A DNA stretch of 64,000 bases from an uncultured bacterium (GTDB lineage: Bacteria; Patescibacteriota; Saccharimonadia; Saccharimonadales; Saccharimonadaceae): the NCBI GenBank assembly GCA_903821365.1, contig CAIJKY010000003.1:62001-126000 (forward strand). Direction: 5' to 3'. Below are positions 55,150 to 62,964 of the stretch, piece by piece. How positions within the stretch are numbered: the stretch's first letter is position 1; the number at the start of each line of letters is the position of its first letter. A program made the translations under genes and the position numbers. The notes beneath the pieces were generated by a model. That model had not been told where the DNA came from. It did no database searches and was given only the letters and a program-made list of their open reading frames with translations.

Positions 55150-55779
55150 CTACGCACATTCAGTAAGAAGTCGCCGATATGCTTCTTTTGGCTCTTCCGC
55201 CCTCTGAATCGCGCCCCCCACATTCAGCACATCAACACCGCCGCGGGCCAACTCGCCTGCGTTATCAAGCGAAATGCCACCGTCCCAGCCTATTTCGGCC
55301 TGAGCGTTAATCGCTTTGATCTCAGGAATCTTGTTAAGTAAGCGAAGATCAGCGACACCACCAAAGTGACCAAGATTACCACTAAACAATAATACATGGT
55401 CAGCGACGGCAATGAGAGCATGGGCATCAGCTGGCGTCGTATCCTGCAGCAGTGATATCCCCACCTTCAGCCCAAACTGATGCCAATGATCAACTAAGCC
55501 GAGTAAATTGCCTGCGGCTTCAGCATGGATGATAACGAGATCAGGGCGCAAACTAATAATGGTTTCTGCCTGCGCAACTGGATCTTCAAACATTAAATGA
55601 ATATCAGCGACAGTGCCGTCTGGCCACCATGACTGAATAGGGCTTATCAAATGATTTTCAGTGAAAACGCCGTCCGCAAGATCAATATGTACTCGTGGCG
55701 CAAAAGCCGTCACTCTCTCTATTTGCTCGCGAAAGATATGCGGTTCATTAGTCGTGATAGTCGGGACAATGACAGCCAT
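55150..55779 (-). CDS. rpe: Ribulose-phosphate 3-epimerase family protein
   Basis: This 209-aa TIM barrel has the metal-binding positions of the family: VHIDLADGVFTEN, VADIHLMFEDP, VIIHAEA and IGWDGGISLDNAGELARGGVDVLNVGGAI. The usual MDG of RPE is ADG here. It is somewhat divergent and could act on a related sugar phosphate, but the neighbours rpiB and transketolase support ribulose 5-phosphate. It is 1 nt from rpiB. Confidence 0.8.
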   Translation of the reverse strand: MAVIVPTITTNEPHIFREQIERVTAFAPRVHIDLADGVFTENHLISPIQSWWPDGTVADIHLMFEDPVAQAETIISLRPDLVIIHAEAAGNLLGLVDHWHQFGLKVGISLLQDTTPADAHALIAVADHVLLFSGNLGHFGGVADLRLLNKIPEIKAINAQAEIGWDGGISLDNAGELARGGVDVLNVGGAIQRAEEPKEAYRRLLTECA

Positions 55780-55780
55780 A

Positions 55781-56230
55781 TTACATCTGGTCTAACTTGT
55801 GGTTACGACGTATATAACGCGGCGCTGCAGCAAACTCAGTGGTCAACCACGTATCAACAATCGCCTGCCACTCCGCCTCTTCGCCATCGAGCAAACGCGA
55901 AGGCAAACAAAGTACATTACTATCGTTGTCATTGCGTGTCATTTTAGCTTCAAACTCATCCCAAATAACTGCCGCTCGAATACCTTGTACGCGATTAGCA
56001 GCCATCGCCATACCTTGACCACCACCACAAATTAAGATTGCCCGTGGATCATCATCATTTGAGCCGAGCACTTGCGTGACGGCAAGATAGGCATAGTCGG
56101 TAAAGTCGTCCTCGGGATCCGGCTGGGTGTCGCCAACATCTTCAACATCGAAGTGACGTTTTGCGAGATATGCAAATACATCTTGCTTCAAGTGAAAGCC
56201 TTGATGGTCGGAGCCGAGGTATACTTTCAT
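55781..56230 (-). CDS. rpiB: Ribose 5-phosphate isomerase B family
   Basis: The 149-aa protein has the RpiB/LacAB start MKVYLGSDHQGFHLKQDVFAYL, VEDVGDTQPDPEDDFTDYA (phosphate side) and ILICGGGQGMAMAANRVQGIRAAVIWDE, in which the catalytic Cys of CGxGxG is kept (here CGGGQG). NDNDSNVLCLPSR matches the HNDAN-type region, with His replaced by Asn. It interconverts ribose 5- and ribulose 5-phosphate. It starts 6 nt after the gap stop. Confidence 0.87.
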   Translation of the reverse strand: MKVYLGSDHQGFHLKQDVFAYLAKRHFDVEDVGDTQPDPEDDFTDYAYLAVTQVLGSNDDDPRAILICGGGQGMAMAANRVQGIRAAVIWDEFEAKMTRNDNDSNVLCLPSRLLDGEEAEWQAIVDTWLTTEFAAAPRYIRRNHKLDQM

Positions 56231-56236
56231 AACGTT

Positions 56237-57265
56237 TTAGGCTTGCTCAGATTTATGTAGCGCTTTGCCAACGTCAGCGGTCAGCTCAACAAGGCGATTG
56301 CTGTATCCCCATTCGTTGTCATACCAGGCGACAACTTTAAGCATATTACCACCGACAACAGCAGTGAGAGGCAAATCAATAATACAGCTGTGGCTGTTAC
56401 CCTTAAAGTCACTACTGACAAGCTCTTCGTTTGTCACGTCGAGAATACCCTGATAAAATGGCTCTTTTGCAGCATCAATAAAGACTTTGTTGACTTCTTC
56501 AACAGTAACATCGCGCTTTAACAGCACAACAAAATCGCTCATACTCACGACAGGCGTTGGGACGCGAACGCTCATGCCGCCAAACTTACCTGCGAGCGAT
56601 GGGAGCGCCTTGGCAGCAGCGATACTCGCGCCAGTTGTAGTTGGAACAATGTTTTCTGCTGCAGCACGTGCCTCGCGCAAGTCTTTCGCTGGAGCATCTT
56701 GGAGTCGCTGGCTAGCAGTGTAGCTATGTACAGTTGTCATCATAGCTTTCTCGATACCAAAGCTATGTTCAAGGATTGCCATAACCGGCGTGATACTGTT
56801 TGTTGTACAACTAGCGTTGCTCACAATATCACTCGCGCCCTCAAGTTCAGTCTCATTGACGCCAAGTACGATCGTCGATGCGCCATCACCCTTGGCTGGC
56901 GCGCTCAAGATAACTTTTTTAGCACCTGCTGGATCAATATGTGCTCGCGCCTTTGCGGGATCAACAAAGAAACCGGTGCTTTCGATGACAACATCGACAC
57001 CGTGTGCTGCCCAAGGTAGCGCAGCTGGATCCTTTTCAGCAAGCACCTTAATGTGCTGCCCTTTGACAATAATGCCGGTCGCGTCAAAGCCCACTTCGTG
57101 TTCATAGCCGCCGTATGAACTATCATGCTTTAAGAGATGAGCAAGCGTCTTAGTGTCGGTAAGGTCGTTGATGGCAACGATCTCAATATCACTTCGCTCG
57201 AACGCGATCTTAAATGCGTTCCTTCCGATGCGGCCAAAGCCATTGATGGCGATCTTTGTCTTCAT
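56237..57265 (-). CDS. gap: Glyceraldehyde-3-phosphate dehydrogenase
   Basis: This 342-aa type I GAPDH has the NAD-binding KIAINGFGRIGRNAFKIAFE, the catalytic Cys in IVSNASCTTNSITPV (about residue 153), the His region TTVHSYTASQRLQDAP, and the C-terminal WYDNEWGYSNRLVEL. It is of normal length. It is the first gene of the eight-gene carbon operon, with promoter TTGTTA-18-TAAAAT and an AAAAGGAG ribosome binding site. Confidence 0.97.
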   Translation of the reverse strand: MKTKIAINGFGRIGRNAFKIAFERSDIEIVAINDLTDTKTLAHLLKHDSSYGGYEHEVGFDATGIIVKGQHIKVLAEKDPAALPWAAHGVDVVIESTGFFVDPAKARAHIDPAGAKKVILSAPAKGDGASTIVLGVNETELEGASDIVSNASCTTNSITPVMAILEHSFGIEKAMMTTVHSYTASQRLQDAPAKDLREARAAAENIVPTTTGASIAAAKALPSLAGKFGGMSVRVPTPVVSMSDFVVLLKRDVTVEEVNKVFIDAAKEPFYQGILDVTNEELVSSDFKGNSHSCIIDLPLTAVVGGNMLKVVAWYDNEWGYSNRLVELTADVGKALHKSEQA

Positions 57266-57303
57266 ATCTATCTCCTTTTAAGCACTAGCTCTATTTGCTT
57301 TCT

Positions 57304-57333
57304 ATTTTACACAATTGCGCTGCTAATTAACAA
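57304..57333 (-). promoter_or_regulatory. Promoter of the gap carbon operon
   Basis: TTGTTA and TAAAAT lie 18 nt apart on the minus strand; TG just before the -10 adds an extended-10 element. Confidence 0.65.
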
Positions 57334-57335
57334 TT

Positions 57336-57368
57336 AAAACAGCCACTGTGAAAATCAGTGGCTGTTTT
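57336..57368 (-). terminator. Terminator of ppa
   Basis: AAAACAGCCACTG / CAGTGGCTGTTTT is a perfect 13-bp stem with a 7-nt loop and T tract on the minus strand, just upstream of the gap promoter. Confidence 0.9.
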
Positions 57369-57397
57369 AACATTATTTACAAGATCATCTCCTGCCT

Positions 57398-57937
57398 CTA
57401 TACGGTCAAGCCAGTCTTTACGCGACCGATCGATTCTTGGATAATCAGCTTGGCTGCTTCGGCATCACCCCAGCCCTCAACAACCGTTGTGCCTGGTTTT
57501 TTGAGATCCTTGTAGTGGTTAAAGTGGTGCTCGATCTTTTGCTTCCAACGCTCACCAAGGTCATCAAGCGTCTTGATGCTGTCGCCGTTGTCACGATCAT
57601 CAGCAGGCACAACCACAATTTTGTGGTCAGCTTCGCCATCATCAATAAAATTGAGCACCCCAATCACACGGCCTTCCAGCCAAACACCAGTCGGAATTGG
57701 CTCGTGGCAAACAACTAATGTGTCAAGCTCATCACCATCTTCGTCAAGCGTACCAGGAATAAAACCATAGTTAACTGGCTTTGCAAAAATCGCAGGCTCA
57801 ACGCGATCAAGCATAAAGCACGCTCGTCCACGATCCCATTCTACTTTTAATGCAGATCCCTGAGGAATTTCAATCACTGTGTTGATAACACCATTTTGCC
57901 AATCACCAGGAACTAAAACTTTATTAAAATCAGCCAT
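57398..57937 (-). CDS. ppa: Inorganic pyrophosphatase (family I)
   Basis: This 179-aa enzyme hydrolyses pyrophosphate. The family motif DEDGDELDTLVV (DGDPLD-type metal site), the N-terminal VIEIPQGSALKVEWDR, YGFIPGTL and the C-terminal HHFNHYKDLKKP are present. The start MADFNKVLVPGDWQ at 57937 follows GAAAGG; codons further up are leader. It is transcribed alone from 57985-58013. Confidence 0.95.
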   Translation of the reverse strand: MADFNKVLVPGDWQNGVINTVIEIPQGSALKVEWDRGRACFMLDRVEPAIFAKPVNYGFIPGTLDEDGDELDTLVVCHEPIPTGVWLEGRVIGVLNFIDDGEADHKIVVVPADDRDNGDSIKTLDDLGERWKQKIEHHFNHYKDLKKPGTTVVEGWGDAEAAKLIIQESIGRVKTGLTV

Positions 57938-57984
57938 ATTATTTGCCTTTCGTTTACCACTGCTCACTCTTGTAATACGTTGCC

Positions 57985-58013
57985 ATTGTAGCCTTTTGCG
58001 TTCATGCAGTCAA
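57985..58013 (-). promoter_or_regulatory. Promoter of ppa
   Basis: TTGACT and TACAAT lie 17 nt apart on the minus strand. It diverges from the promoter of the glycerophosphodiesterase gene. Confidence 0.8.
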
Positions 58014-58055
58014 AACACGCTAGACGTAATGACCAATAACCTATACGCTATAGCT

Positions 58056-58754
58056 ATGTTAGTGATTGGACACAGAGGTGCGCGCGGCTTAAAGCCCGAA
58101 AATACGATTGCCGGCCTCCGAAAAGCCGTTGAGCTTGGCGTTGATATCGTTGAGTTTGATATTCGCCTCACAAAAGACCGTGTGCCAGTGCTCAGTCACG
58201 ACCCGTTCATGCTTCGCACTCATCACGACCCACGCTTGCTGAGTATGTTTACGCTTGAGGAATTGCGCGCCCGCACTGCTGGGAGCGAGTTCCCTATCAC
58301 CACTCTCGAAGCCGCTTTAAAGGAGTGTGCCGGTAAAGTTATCACCAATATCGAGGTCAAGCAAGCAAACGTGTTTCCTTACGCGTTACCGATCATCGAA
58401 AAATACATCCGCCGCACCTCTGACTGGGAACTGTTTATATTCTCTTCATTCTCAATTCGCGCACTGACAAAAATTCGCGCTGCATTGCCACATGCTCAGC
58501 TTGCACTCTTGCATCGTTTAAATCCATTGCTATTTTTGCAGTACAAAGACAAGCTCAACCTCATCGGCGTTGGCTTTCATCGTTTGCATATCAATAGCTT
58601 TGTTCTAGCGCTCACAAGCAAACTTGACTTGTTTACGTATGTCTACACCGTCAATCGCCCCGAGGCGGCTATTAAGCTCGCTGAACGGGGCGTTGACGCA
58701 GTTGTGACTGATCGGCCTGATTTAATAATCAAAGCTTTAGCACAGCCGGAATAG
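58056..58754 (+). CDS. Glycerophosphodiester phosphodiesterase family protein
   Basis: This 232-aa TIM barrel has the catalytic His in VIGHRGARGLKPENT, metal residues in VDIVEFDIRLTKDRVPVLSHDP, NIEVKQ and the end AVVTDRPDLI. It should split glycerophosphodiesters to glycerol 3-phosphate and an alcohol; no signal peptide or membrane helix is seen, so it is cytoplasmic. The start is ATG at 58056; a candidate TATACG box ends 8 nt before it and no Shine-Dalgarno exists, so the mRNA may be leaderless. An upstream ATG at 58029 would add MTNNLYAIA. It converges on trxB with 1 nt between the stops. Confidence 0.87.
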   Translation: MLVIGHRGARGLKPENTIAGLRKAVELGVDIVEFDIRLTKDRVPVLSHDPFMLRTHHDPRLLSMFTLEELRARTAGSEFPITTLEAALKECAGKVITNIEVKQANVFPYALPIIEKYIRRTSDWELFIFSSFSIRALTKIRAALPHAQLALLHRLNPLLFLQYKDKLNLIGVGFHRLHINSFVLALTSKLDLFTYVYTVNRPEAAIKLAERGVDAVVTDRPDLIIKALAQPE

Positions 58755-58755
58755 A

Positions 58756-59694
58756 TTATTCTTTCGGTTGTTCTAAGTATTCGCGGATCTTTAGAGCAGC
58801 AGTTGCGCCTTCACCGACTGCACTTGCAATCTGCATTGTCGCGCCGCTACGGACATCACCACTTGCAAAAATACCACGCACTGAAGTGTGTAATTCTATA
58901 TCAGTCTTAATAAGACCGAGCTCGTCAAGCTCAACGCCCGATCCTTCGAGGAATGCCGTGTTTGGGCTTAATCCGATAAACACAAATACGCCGTCGACTT
59001 CAACATTCACCGGCTGACCATCTTGATGCACGGCAACATGAGTGACTTTTTTATCGACAGCAACAATCTCATCAACGGTTGTCGCTAAATGAACAGTGAT
59101 CTTGCCCTCATCAACCATACGCTGTAGCTCTTTTTTCAAAACGTCACTAGCGCGAATTGTTGAACGGACAAGTAAGTCAATGTGCGAGGTAAAGCGTGTT
59201 AAGAAAATTGCCTCTTGCACGGCAGAGTTACCACCGCCGACAACCGCAAGTCGCTTATCTCGATAAAACGCACCATCACACGTTGCACAATAGTGGACGC
59301 CACGCCCATAATATTCTTCTTCACCGGGGACATTCATCTTTTTGTAATCGCTGCCAGTCGCTATAAGTACCGCTTTAGCCTTAAACGGACCATCACTTGT
59401 GTGAAGTAACTTGTATTCACCATGGTCTTCGATCTTATCAACTGAGCCCAGCTCTATCTTGGCGCCAAAACGCTCAGCTTGTTTCTCGAGCTGTTCAGCC
59501 AATTTGAGGCCAGCGACACCCTCTGCGAAACCAGGGTAATTATCAACTTGATCAGTAATAGCTGCAAGGCCGCCAATAGCGCCTTTTTCAAATAAAATAG
59601 TCTCGATGTCTTCGCGCGTGGTGTACACCGCAGCGGCGAGGGCACTTGGGCCAGCGCCAACCATAATAACGTCGTGAATTGTGTCTTCGTTCAT
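58756..59694 (-). CDS. trxB: Thioredoxin reductase
   Basis: This 312-aa flavoprotein has the FAD-binding VGAGPSALAAAVYTTRE, the redox-active CATC in GRGVHYCATCDGAFYRDKR, the NADPH-binding VVGGGNSAVQEAIFL, and FASGDVRSGATMQIASAVGEGATAA at the C-terminus. It reduces thioredoxin or the glutaredoxin-like protein encoded 25 nt upstream in the same direction. Confidence 0.95.
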   Translation of the reverse strand: MNEDTIHDVIMVGAGPSALAAAVYTTREDIETILFEKGAIGGLAAITDQVDNYPGFAEGVAGLKLAEQLEKQAERFGAKIELGSVDKIEDHGEYKLLHTSDGPFKAKAVLIATGSDYKKMNVPGEEEYYGRGVHYCATCDGAFYRDKRLAVVGGGNSAVQEAIFLTRFTSHIDLLVRSTIRASDVLKKELQRMVDEGKITVHLATTVDEIVAVDKKVTHVAVHQDGQPVNVEVDGVFVFIGLSPNTAFLEGSGVELDELGLIKTDIELHTSVRGIFASGDVRSGATMQIASAVGEGATAALKIREYLEQPKE

Positions 59695-59719
59695 ATTGTT
59701 TCTTTCTTTAACTTACGGG

Positions 59720-59971
59720 TTAAGCGACAACAAGACTAGCAAGCTGTGCGGGTTTGTAACCAACTGAAATATGTTTTGCAAGCGTTTCTGAATCCTCGAC
59801 GACAATGACTGGCATCGTAGCGGCACCACTTAGCTTTACAGCGTCCTCCAATGCTTCGGGATGCATGTCAGTATTTACCTCGGTGTATTCAATCTTTTTA
59901 ATGGTGAGCCATTTTTTTACCATTACACATGAAGCGCAGGCGTTTTTACTATAGACAGTGACTTGTTTCAT
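59720..59971 (-). CDS. Glutaredoxin/NrdH-like thiol-disulfide protein
   Basis: This 83-aa thioredoxin-fold protein starts at MKQVTVYSKNACASCVMVKKWL; the GGGGG upstream is its ribosome binding site and longer in-frame readings are leader. The active site is CASC, and the GAATMPVIVVED cis-Pro region follows. With trxB next to it, it is likely an NrdH-type electron donor reduced by thioredoxin reductase. Confidence 0.9.
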   Translation of the reverse strand: MKQVTVYSKNACASCVMVKKWLTIKKIEYTEVNTDMHPEALEDAVKLSGAATMPVIVVEDSETLAKHISVGYKPAQLASLVVA

Positions 59972-60016
59972 ACCCCCTACTTTCTTTTTTACGGACGTCA
60001 TTAAACGTATACACAC

Positions 60017-60045
60017 ATTATATATGGTGTAGTATTTAAATTCAA
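60017..60045 (-). promoter_or_regulatory. Promoter of the glutaredoxin-trxB unit
   Basis: TTGAAT and a consensus TATAAT lie 17 nt apart on the minus strand, about 45 nt before the ATG. Confidence 0.8.
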
Positions 60046-60061
60046 GACACTATATATGGTA

Positions 60062-60631
60062 CTATTGGTCGATTCCAACAACTTCAATAACAAAGGCGAG
60101 CGGCGTATTACCAGGAATACTTGGGGGTGCACCAGCTGCACCATAGGCTTTTTCGGCAGGAATAGTGAGTTTGCGGACACCGCCAACTTTCATGCCTGGA
60201 ACACCTTCTTTCCAACCAACAATAACCTGATCAAGACTGAGAGAAATTGGCGTTACAGTGCCCTTAGTGTTTGAGCTATCAAATACGGTACCGTCAGGTA
60301 GCCAGCCAGTGTAATTAACTTTTACTTTTGCGCCAGCTGCGACTTCGTCACCTTCGCCGACTTTAAGGTCTTCGCTTTTTAGCTCAGTAACACTGGCCGC
60401 GTCAAAAGCATCCGCCGTGTAGCCAGGCAAGATAAGTTTTGTCGATTGCTGCTCGGCAACGGCTTTCTTTTGAGCTTCTTGTTGCGCGGCAACCGCTTCT
60501 TCTTGTTGCTTTTGCTGATTGTTAGAACTAATGATAATAACAAAGTAGTATCCAACTGAACCAACTGCCATTATGACGGCGATTACCCAGATAAAAATTC
60601 GTTGGCTTTTAGACGTTGTGGACGTTGCCAT
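60062..60631 (-). CDS. Membrane-anchored FKBP-type peptidyl-prolyl isomerase
   Basis: The 189-aa protein has one N-terminal membrane helix (IFIWVIAVIMAVGSVGYYFVIII) and a Gln/Ala/Glu-rich linker (QQKQQEEAVAAQQEAQKKAVAEQQ). An FKBP domain at about residues 85-189 follows (GAKVKVNYTGWLPDGTVFDSS, VIVGWKEGVPGMKVGGVRKLTIPAEKAYG, PLAFVIEVVGID). It should assist folding of exported proteins on the outer face. The ATG follows GGGAG by 8 nt. Confidence 0.92.
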   Translation of the reverse strand: MATSTTSKSQRIFIWVIAVIMAVGSVGYYFVIIISSNNQQKQQEEAVAAQQEAQKKAVAEQQSTKLILPGYTADAFDAASVTELKSEDLKVGEGDEVAAGAKVKVNYTGWLPDGTVFDSSNTKGTVTPISLSLDQVIVGWKEGVPGMKVGGVRKLTIPAEKAYGAAGAPPSIPGNTPLAFVIEVVGIDQ

Positions 60632-60686
60632 GCTGCCGCTCCCTATATTTCAAATTTATAAACTCTTCCCAGTGTACCACAGCTAT

Positions 60687-62468
60687 TTAAGAGGCTATCT
60701 CAAAAGCTTTGAGCTGTTTCTTGGCAGTTTCACTTGCGCCCATTTGTAGCTCAAGCAACTGCGCATAAATACCGCCTGTTTTTGCGAGCTCAAGTGGCGA
60801 ACCAGTTTCATCAACCGTGCCATTTTTAATCGTAATAAGCTTATCGACATGAGCGATAGTCGAGAGGCGATGCGCGATAATAATCGTCGTTCGATTTTTC
60901 ATTAACCGTTCGAGCGCTTCTTGCACTTGAACCTCAGCGCGACTGTCCAGGCTACTGGTCGCTTCGTCAAGAATCAAAATCGGTGCATCTTTCAGAAGTG
61001 CTCGTGCAATGGCCAAGCGTTGTTTCTGGCCACCACTGAGCTTAAGTCCGCGTTCACCGATCTCAGCATCATAACCACCCTTCAGCTTAGTAATAAAGTC
61101 GTGCGCGTTTGCGGCTTTCGCGGCTTTGATTACTTGCTCATCACTCGCTTCTGGCATAGCGTAGGCAATATTCTCTCGGATAGTACCGCTAAACAGCGCG
61201 GGGTCCTGGAACACGACAGCGATATTCTCGCGGAGGCTTCGTTGCTTTACATCAACAACGTTTACGCCGTCGATAGTGATTGCGCCGCTTGTTGCGGTGT
61301 ACATGCGAAGTAGCAAATTAGTGATAGTCGTTTTACCTTCGCCGCTCTCACCAACCAAAGCCGCCTTGCTACCCGGCTCGACAGTAAAGCTAATGTCATT
61401 GAGTACTGGTTCGCCTTCTTTGTATTCAAAATTAACTTCATTGAACTCAATAGCACCTTTTTTGATCTTCATAGTCGGCGTATTTTTGGCGTCTTGGATA
61501 TTTGGCTCAAGTGACATCACCTCAAAGTAATCACGACAGCCAGCAATAGCACGTTGTGTCTGATCAACGATAAAACTCATGCCAAATATCGGCATACGCA
61601 CTAACGCCATAAGCTGGATAATAAAAACCATGTCGCCAACTGTAAAACGGCCACTCAGCGTTTTTAAGAAAATGAAGACGAAGATCGCAAAGAAAATAAC
61701 GTTTAAGACAAGTCGTCGAATGACGTCGTTATTGTGCCATTGTTTTGACTGTTTATAGGTAATATCAACGGTGTTCTGAAAGCGTCGCTCAAAATGACCA
61801 AGCTCTAACTTTTCTTGGACAAAGCTTTTCACTACTTTGATTTGCGCAACGACTTCGGCAAAGCGTCCGCTAGCAATATCGGTTTCGAGGTTCTTTGCAT
61901 TTTGATATTTTTGCCATGATTTGCTTGTCAGTGTCGTCAGCCATAAAAAGCTTGGGTACAGGACAAGTACGAGCAGTGCAATTTCCCAGCTGTAGAAAAA
62001 GAGCACCACTAATACGATTACCACGGTAAGCAGCATGCTAAAGAAGTTATTGGCAAAGGTATTTAAGAATTGTGTTACTTCAAAAATCGTGCGATTGAGA
62101 CGATTGATGATTGTACCGGTTAGCTCTTGGTCGTAATAGCTTTGCGGCAAGCGCAGTAAATGCTGATAGTAGTGCTCACTTAGCTGCTTCTTCATTTTTG
62201 CTGCCATGATATCACCAAGGTATCCACCCCAGTTTGCAAAGAGCGTACCGGCGACATCGGCCGCGAACAAAGCGATGGCTAGCCAAATAATGTACATGTA
62301 GTCCGCAGGCTGTCCTTTGGCTGTGGCAACAACGGCATCGGTTGCAAGCTTAATGACATAAGGCACCGCAAGTGATGCCAGTGCTGACAGAATTGCAAAA
62401 ATAGTGACACCAGCATAATAGCGCCAAAGATTTTTGGTATATTTAAGGGTTTGAATTAACGGTTGCAT
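60687..62468 (-). CDS. ABC exporter (MsbA/multidrug type half-transporter)
   Basis: The 593-aa protein has six membrane helices fused to an ATPase domain. Walker A is ALVGESGEGKTTITNLL, the ABC signature LKLSGGQKQRLAIAR, Walker B PILILDEATSSLD and the switch His IIAHRLST. It should work as a homodimer exporting a lipid, peptide or drug; the substrate is unknown. The promoter TTGTTG-17-TACAAT (62478-62506) places the start only about 3 nt before the ATG. Confidence 0.92.
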   Translation of the reverse strand: MQPLIQTLKYTKNLWRYYAGVTIFAILSALASLAVPYVIKLATDAVVATAKGQPADYMYIIWLAIALFAADVAGTLFANWGGYLGDIMAAKMKKQLSEHYYQHLLRLPQSYYDQELTGTIINRLNRTIFEVTQFLNTFANNFFSMLLTVVIVLVVLFFYSWEIALLVLVLYPSFLWLTTLTSKSWQKYQNAKNLETDIASGRFAEVVAQIKVVKSFVQEKLELGHFERRFQNTVDITYKQSKQWHNNDVIRRLVLNVIFFAIFVFIFLKTLSGRFTVGDMVFIIQLMALVRMPIFGMSFIVDQTQRAIAGCRDYFEVMSLEPNIQDAKNTPTMKIKKGAIEFNEVNFEYKEGEPVLNDISFTVEPGSKAALVGESGEGKTTITNLLLRMYTATSGAITIDGVNVVDVKQRSLRENIAVVFQDPALFSGTIRENIAYAMPEASDEQVIKAAKAANAHDFITKLKGGYDAEIGERGLKLSGGQKQRLAIARALLKDAPILILDEATSSLDSRAEVQVQEALERLMKNRTTIIIAHRLSTIAHVDKLITIKNGTVDETGSPLELAKTGGIYAQLLELQMGASETAKKQLKAFEIAS

Positions 62469-62477
62469 ATGACCCCT

Positions 62478-62506
62478 ATTGTACGCCCACTTGCCAAAGC
62501 CAACAA
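62478..62506 (-). promoter_or_regulatory. Promoter of the ABC exporter, near-leaderless
   Basis: TTGTTG and TACAAT lie 17 nt apart on the minus strand; the -10 box is 9 nt from the ATG. Confidence 0.65.
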
Positions 62507-62604
62507 ATTATTATTAAATGGCGCTTATCTGGTTTATGTGCGCTGTACATATGAACTAGAAATTTGACGAATATGCCATTTCCTACGACAGCGAGGGGCA
62601 TCTC

Positions 62605-62763
62605 ATGAGTATTAAGAAGCTTATAGGCATTGTAGCGATCGCATTGTTCCTCTATTTCGTGATCACCCAGCCGGTCACGGCTGGGGACAAGGTCGTCAAG
62701 ATCGGACACGGGCTGGAACATGCGGCAACAAGCGTGACCAAATTCTTCACCCGGATCACCTGA
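62605..62763 (+). CDS. 52-aa single-helix membrane or secreted peptide
   Basis: This short gene has a clear ribosome binding site (GAGGGG, 7 nt before the ATG). MSIKKLIGIVAIALFLYFVI is a basic start plus a hydrophobic helix, and TQPVTAGDKVVKIGHGLEHA followed by ATSVTKFFTRIT is a small amphipathic tail. The pattern 'KKL...hydrophobic...TQP..A.D.V..iG.GL..AA.S...F' is familiar from small conserved membrane peptides of Actinobacteria. Codons are GC-rich. It lies directly upstream of the bPH-domain gene and is followed by two hairpins. The function is unknown. Confidence 0.75.
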   Translation: MSIKKLIGIVAIALFLYFVITQPVTAGDKVVKIGHGLEHAATSVTKFFTRIT

Positions 62764-62826
62764 GGTGCTTCCGAGCACCTCGCCCCGCAGGCGACCAGAC
62801 AGTGAGAGGCAGCGCTCTCCGTCTGG
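62762..62826 (+). terminator. Two consecutive hairpins after the 52-aa gene
   Basis: GAGGTGCT / AGCACCTC (62762-62781) overlaps the stop codon. A second structure has CCAGAC / GTCTGG enclosing GAGAG / CTCTC (62795-62826). Neither has a T tract, the style of high-GC Gram-positive terminators. Confidence 0.65.
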
Positions 62827-62844
62827 CCGCATGCGGGCACTTTA

Positions 62845-62874
62845 ATGACACTCTTACATATGACACTCTTACAT
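62845..62874 (+). repeat. Perfect 15-bp tandem duplication
   Basis: ATGACACTCTTACAT occurs twice head to tail, immediately upstream of the promoter of the bPH-domain gene. It could be a pair of regulator sites or a recent slippage duplication. Confidence 0.8.
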
Positions 62875-62880
62875 AACAAT

Positions 62881-62914
62881 TTGCGTCAACAGCTTTTCAG
62901 TGTATAAATATAGT
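62881..62914 (+). promoter_or_regulatory. Promoter of the membrane/bPH-domain gene
   Basis: TTGCGT-16-TATAAA (62881-62908) or TCAACA-17-TATAGT (62886-62914) are possible pairs. The ATG at 62965 follows GTGGAGG by 5 nt. Confidence 0.5.
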
Positions 62915-62964
62915 CAGCTCCTGGGCGCCCGCCCTTGAGTCGTTCTCTTTTTTGTGGAGGCATC

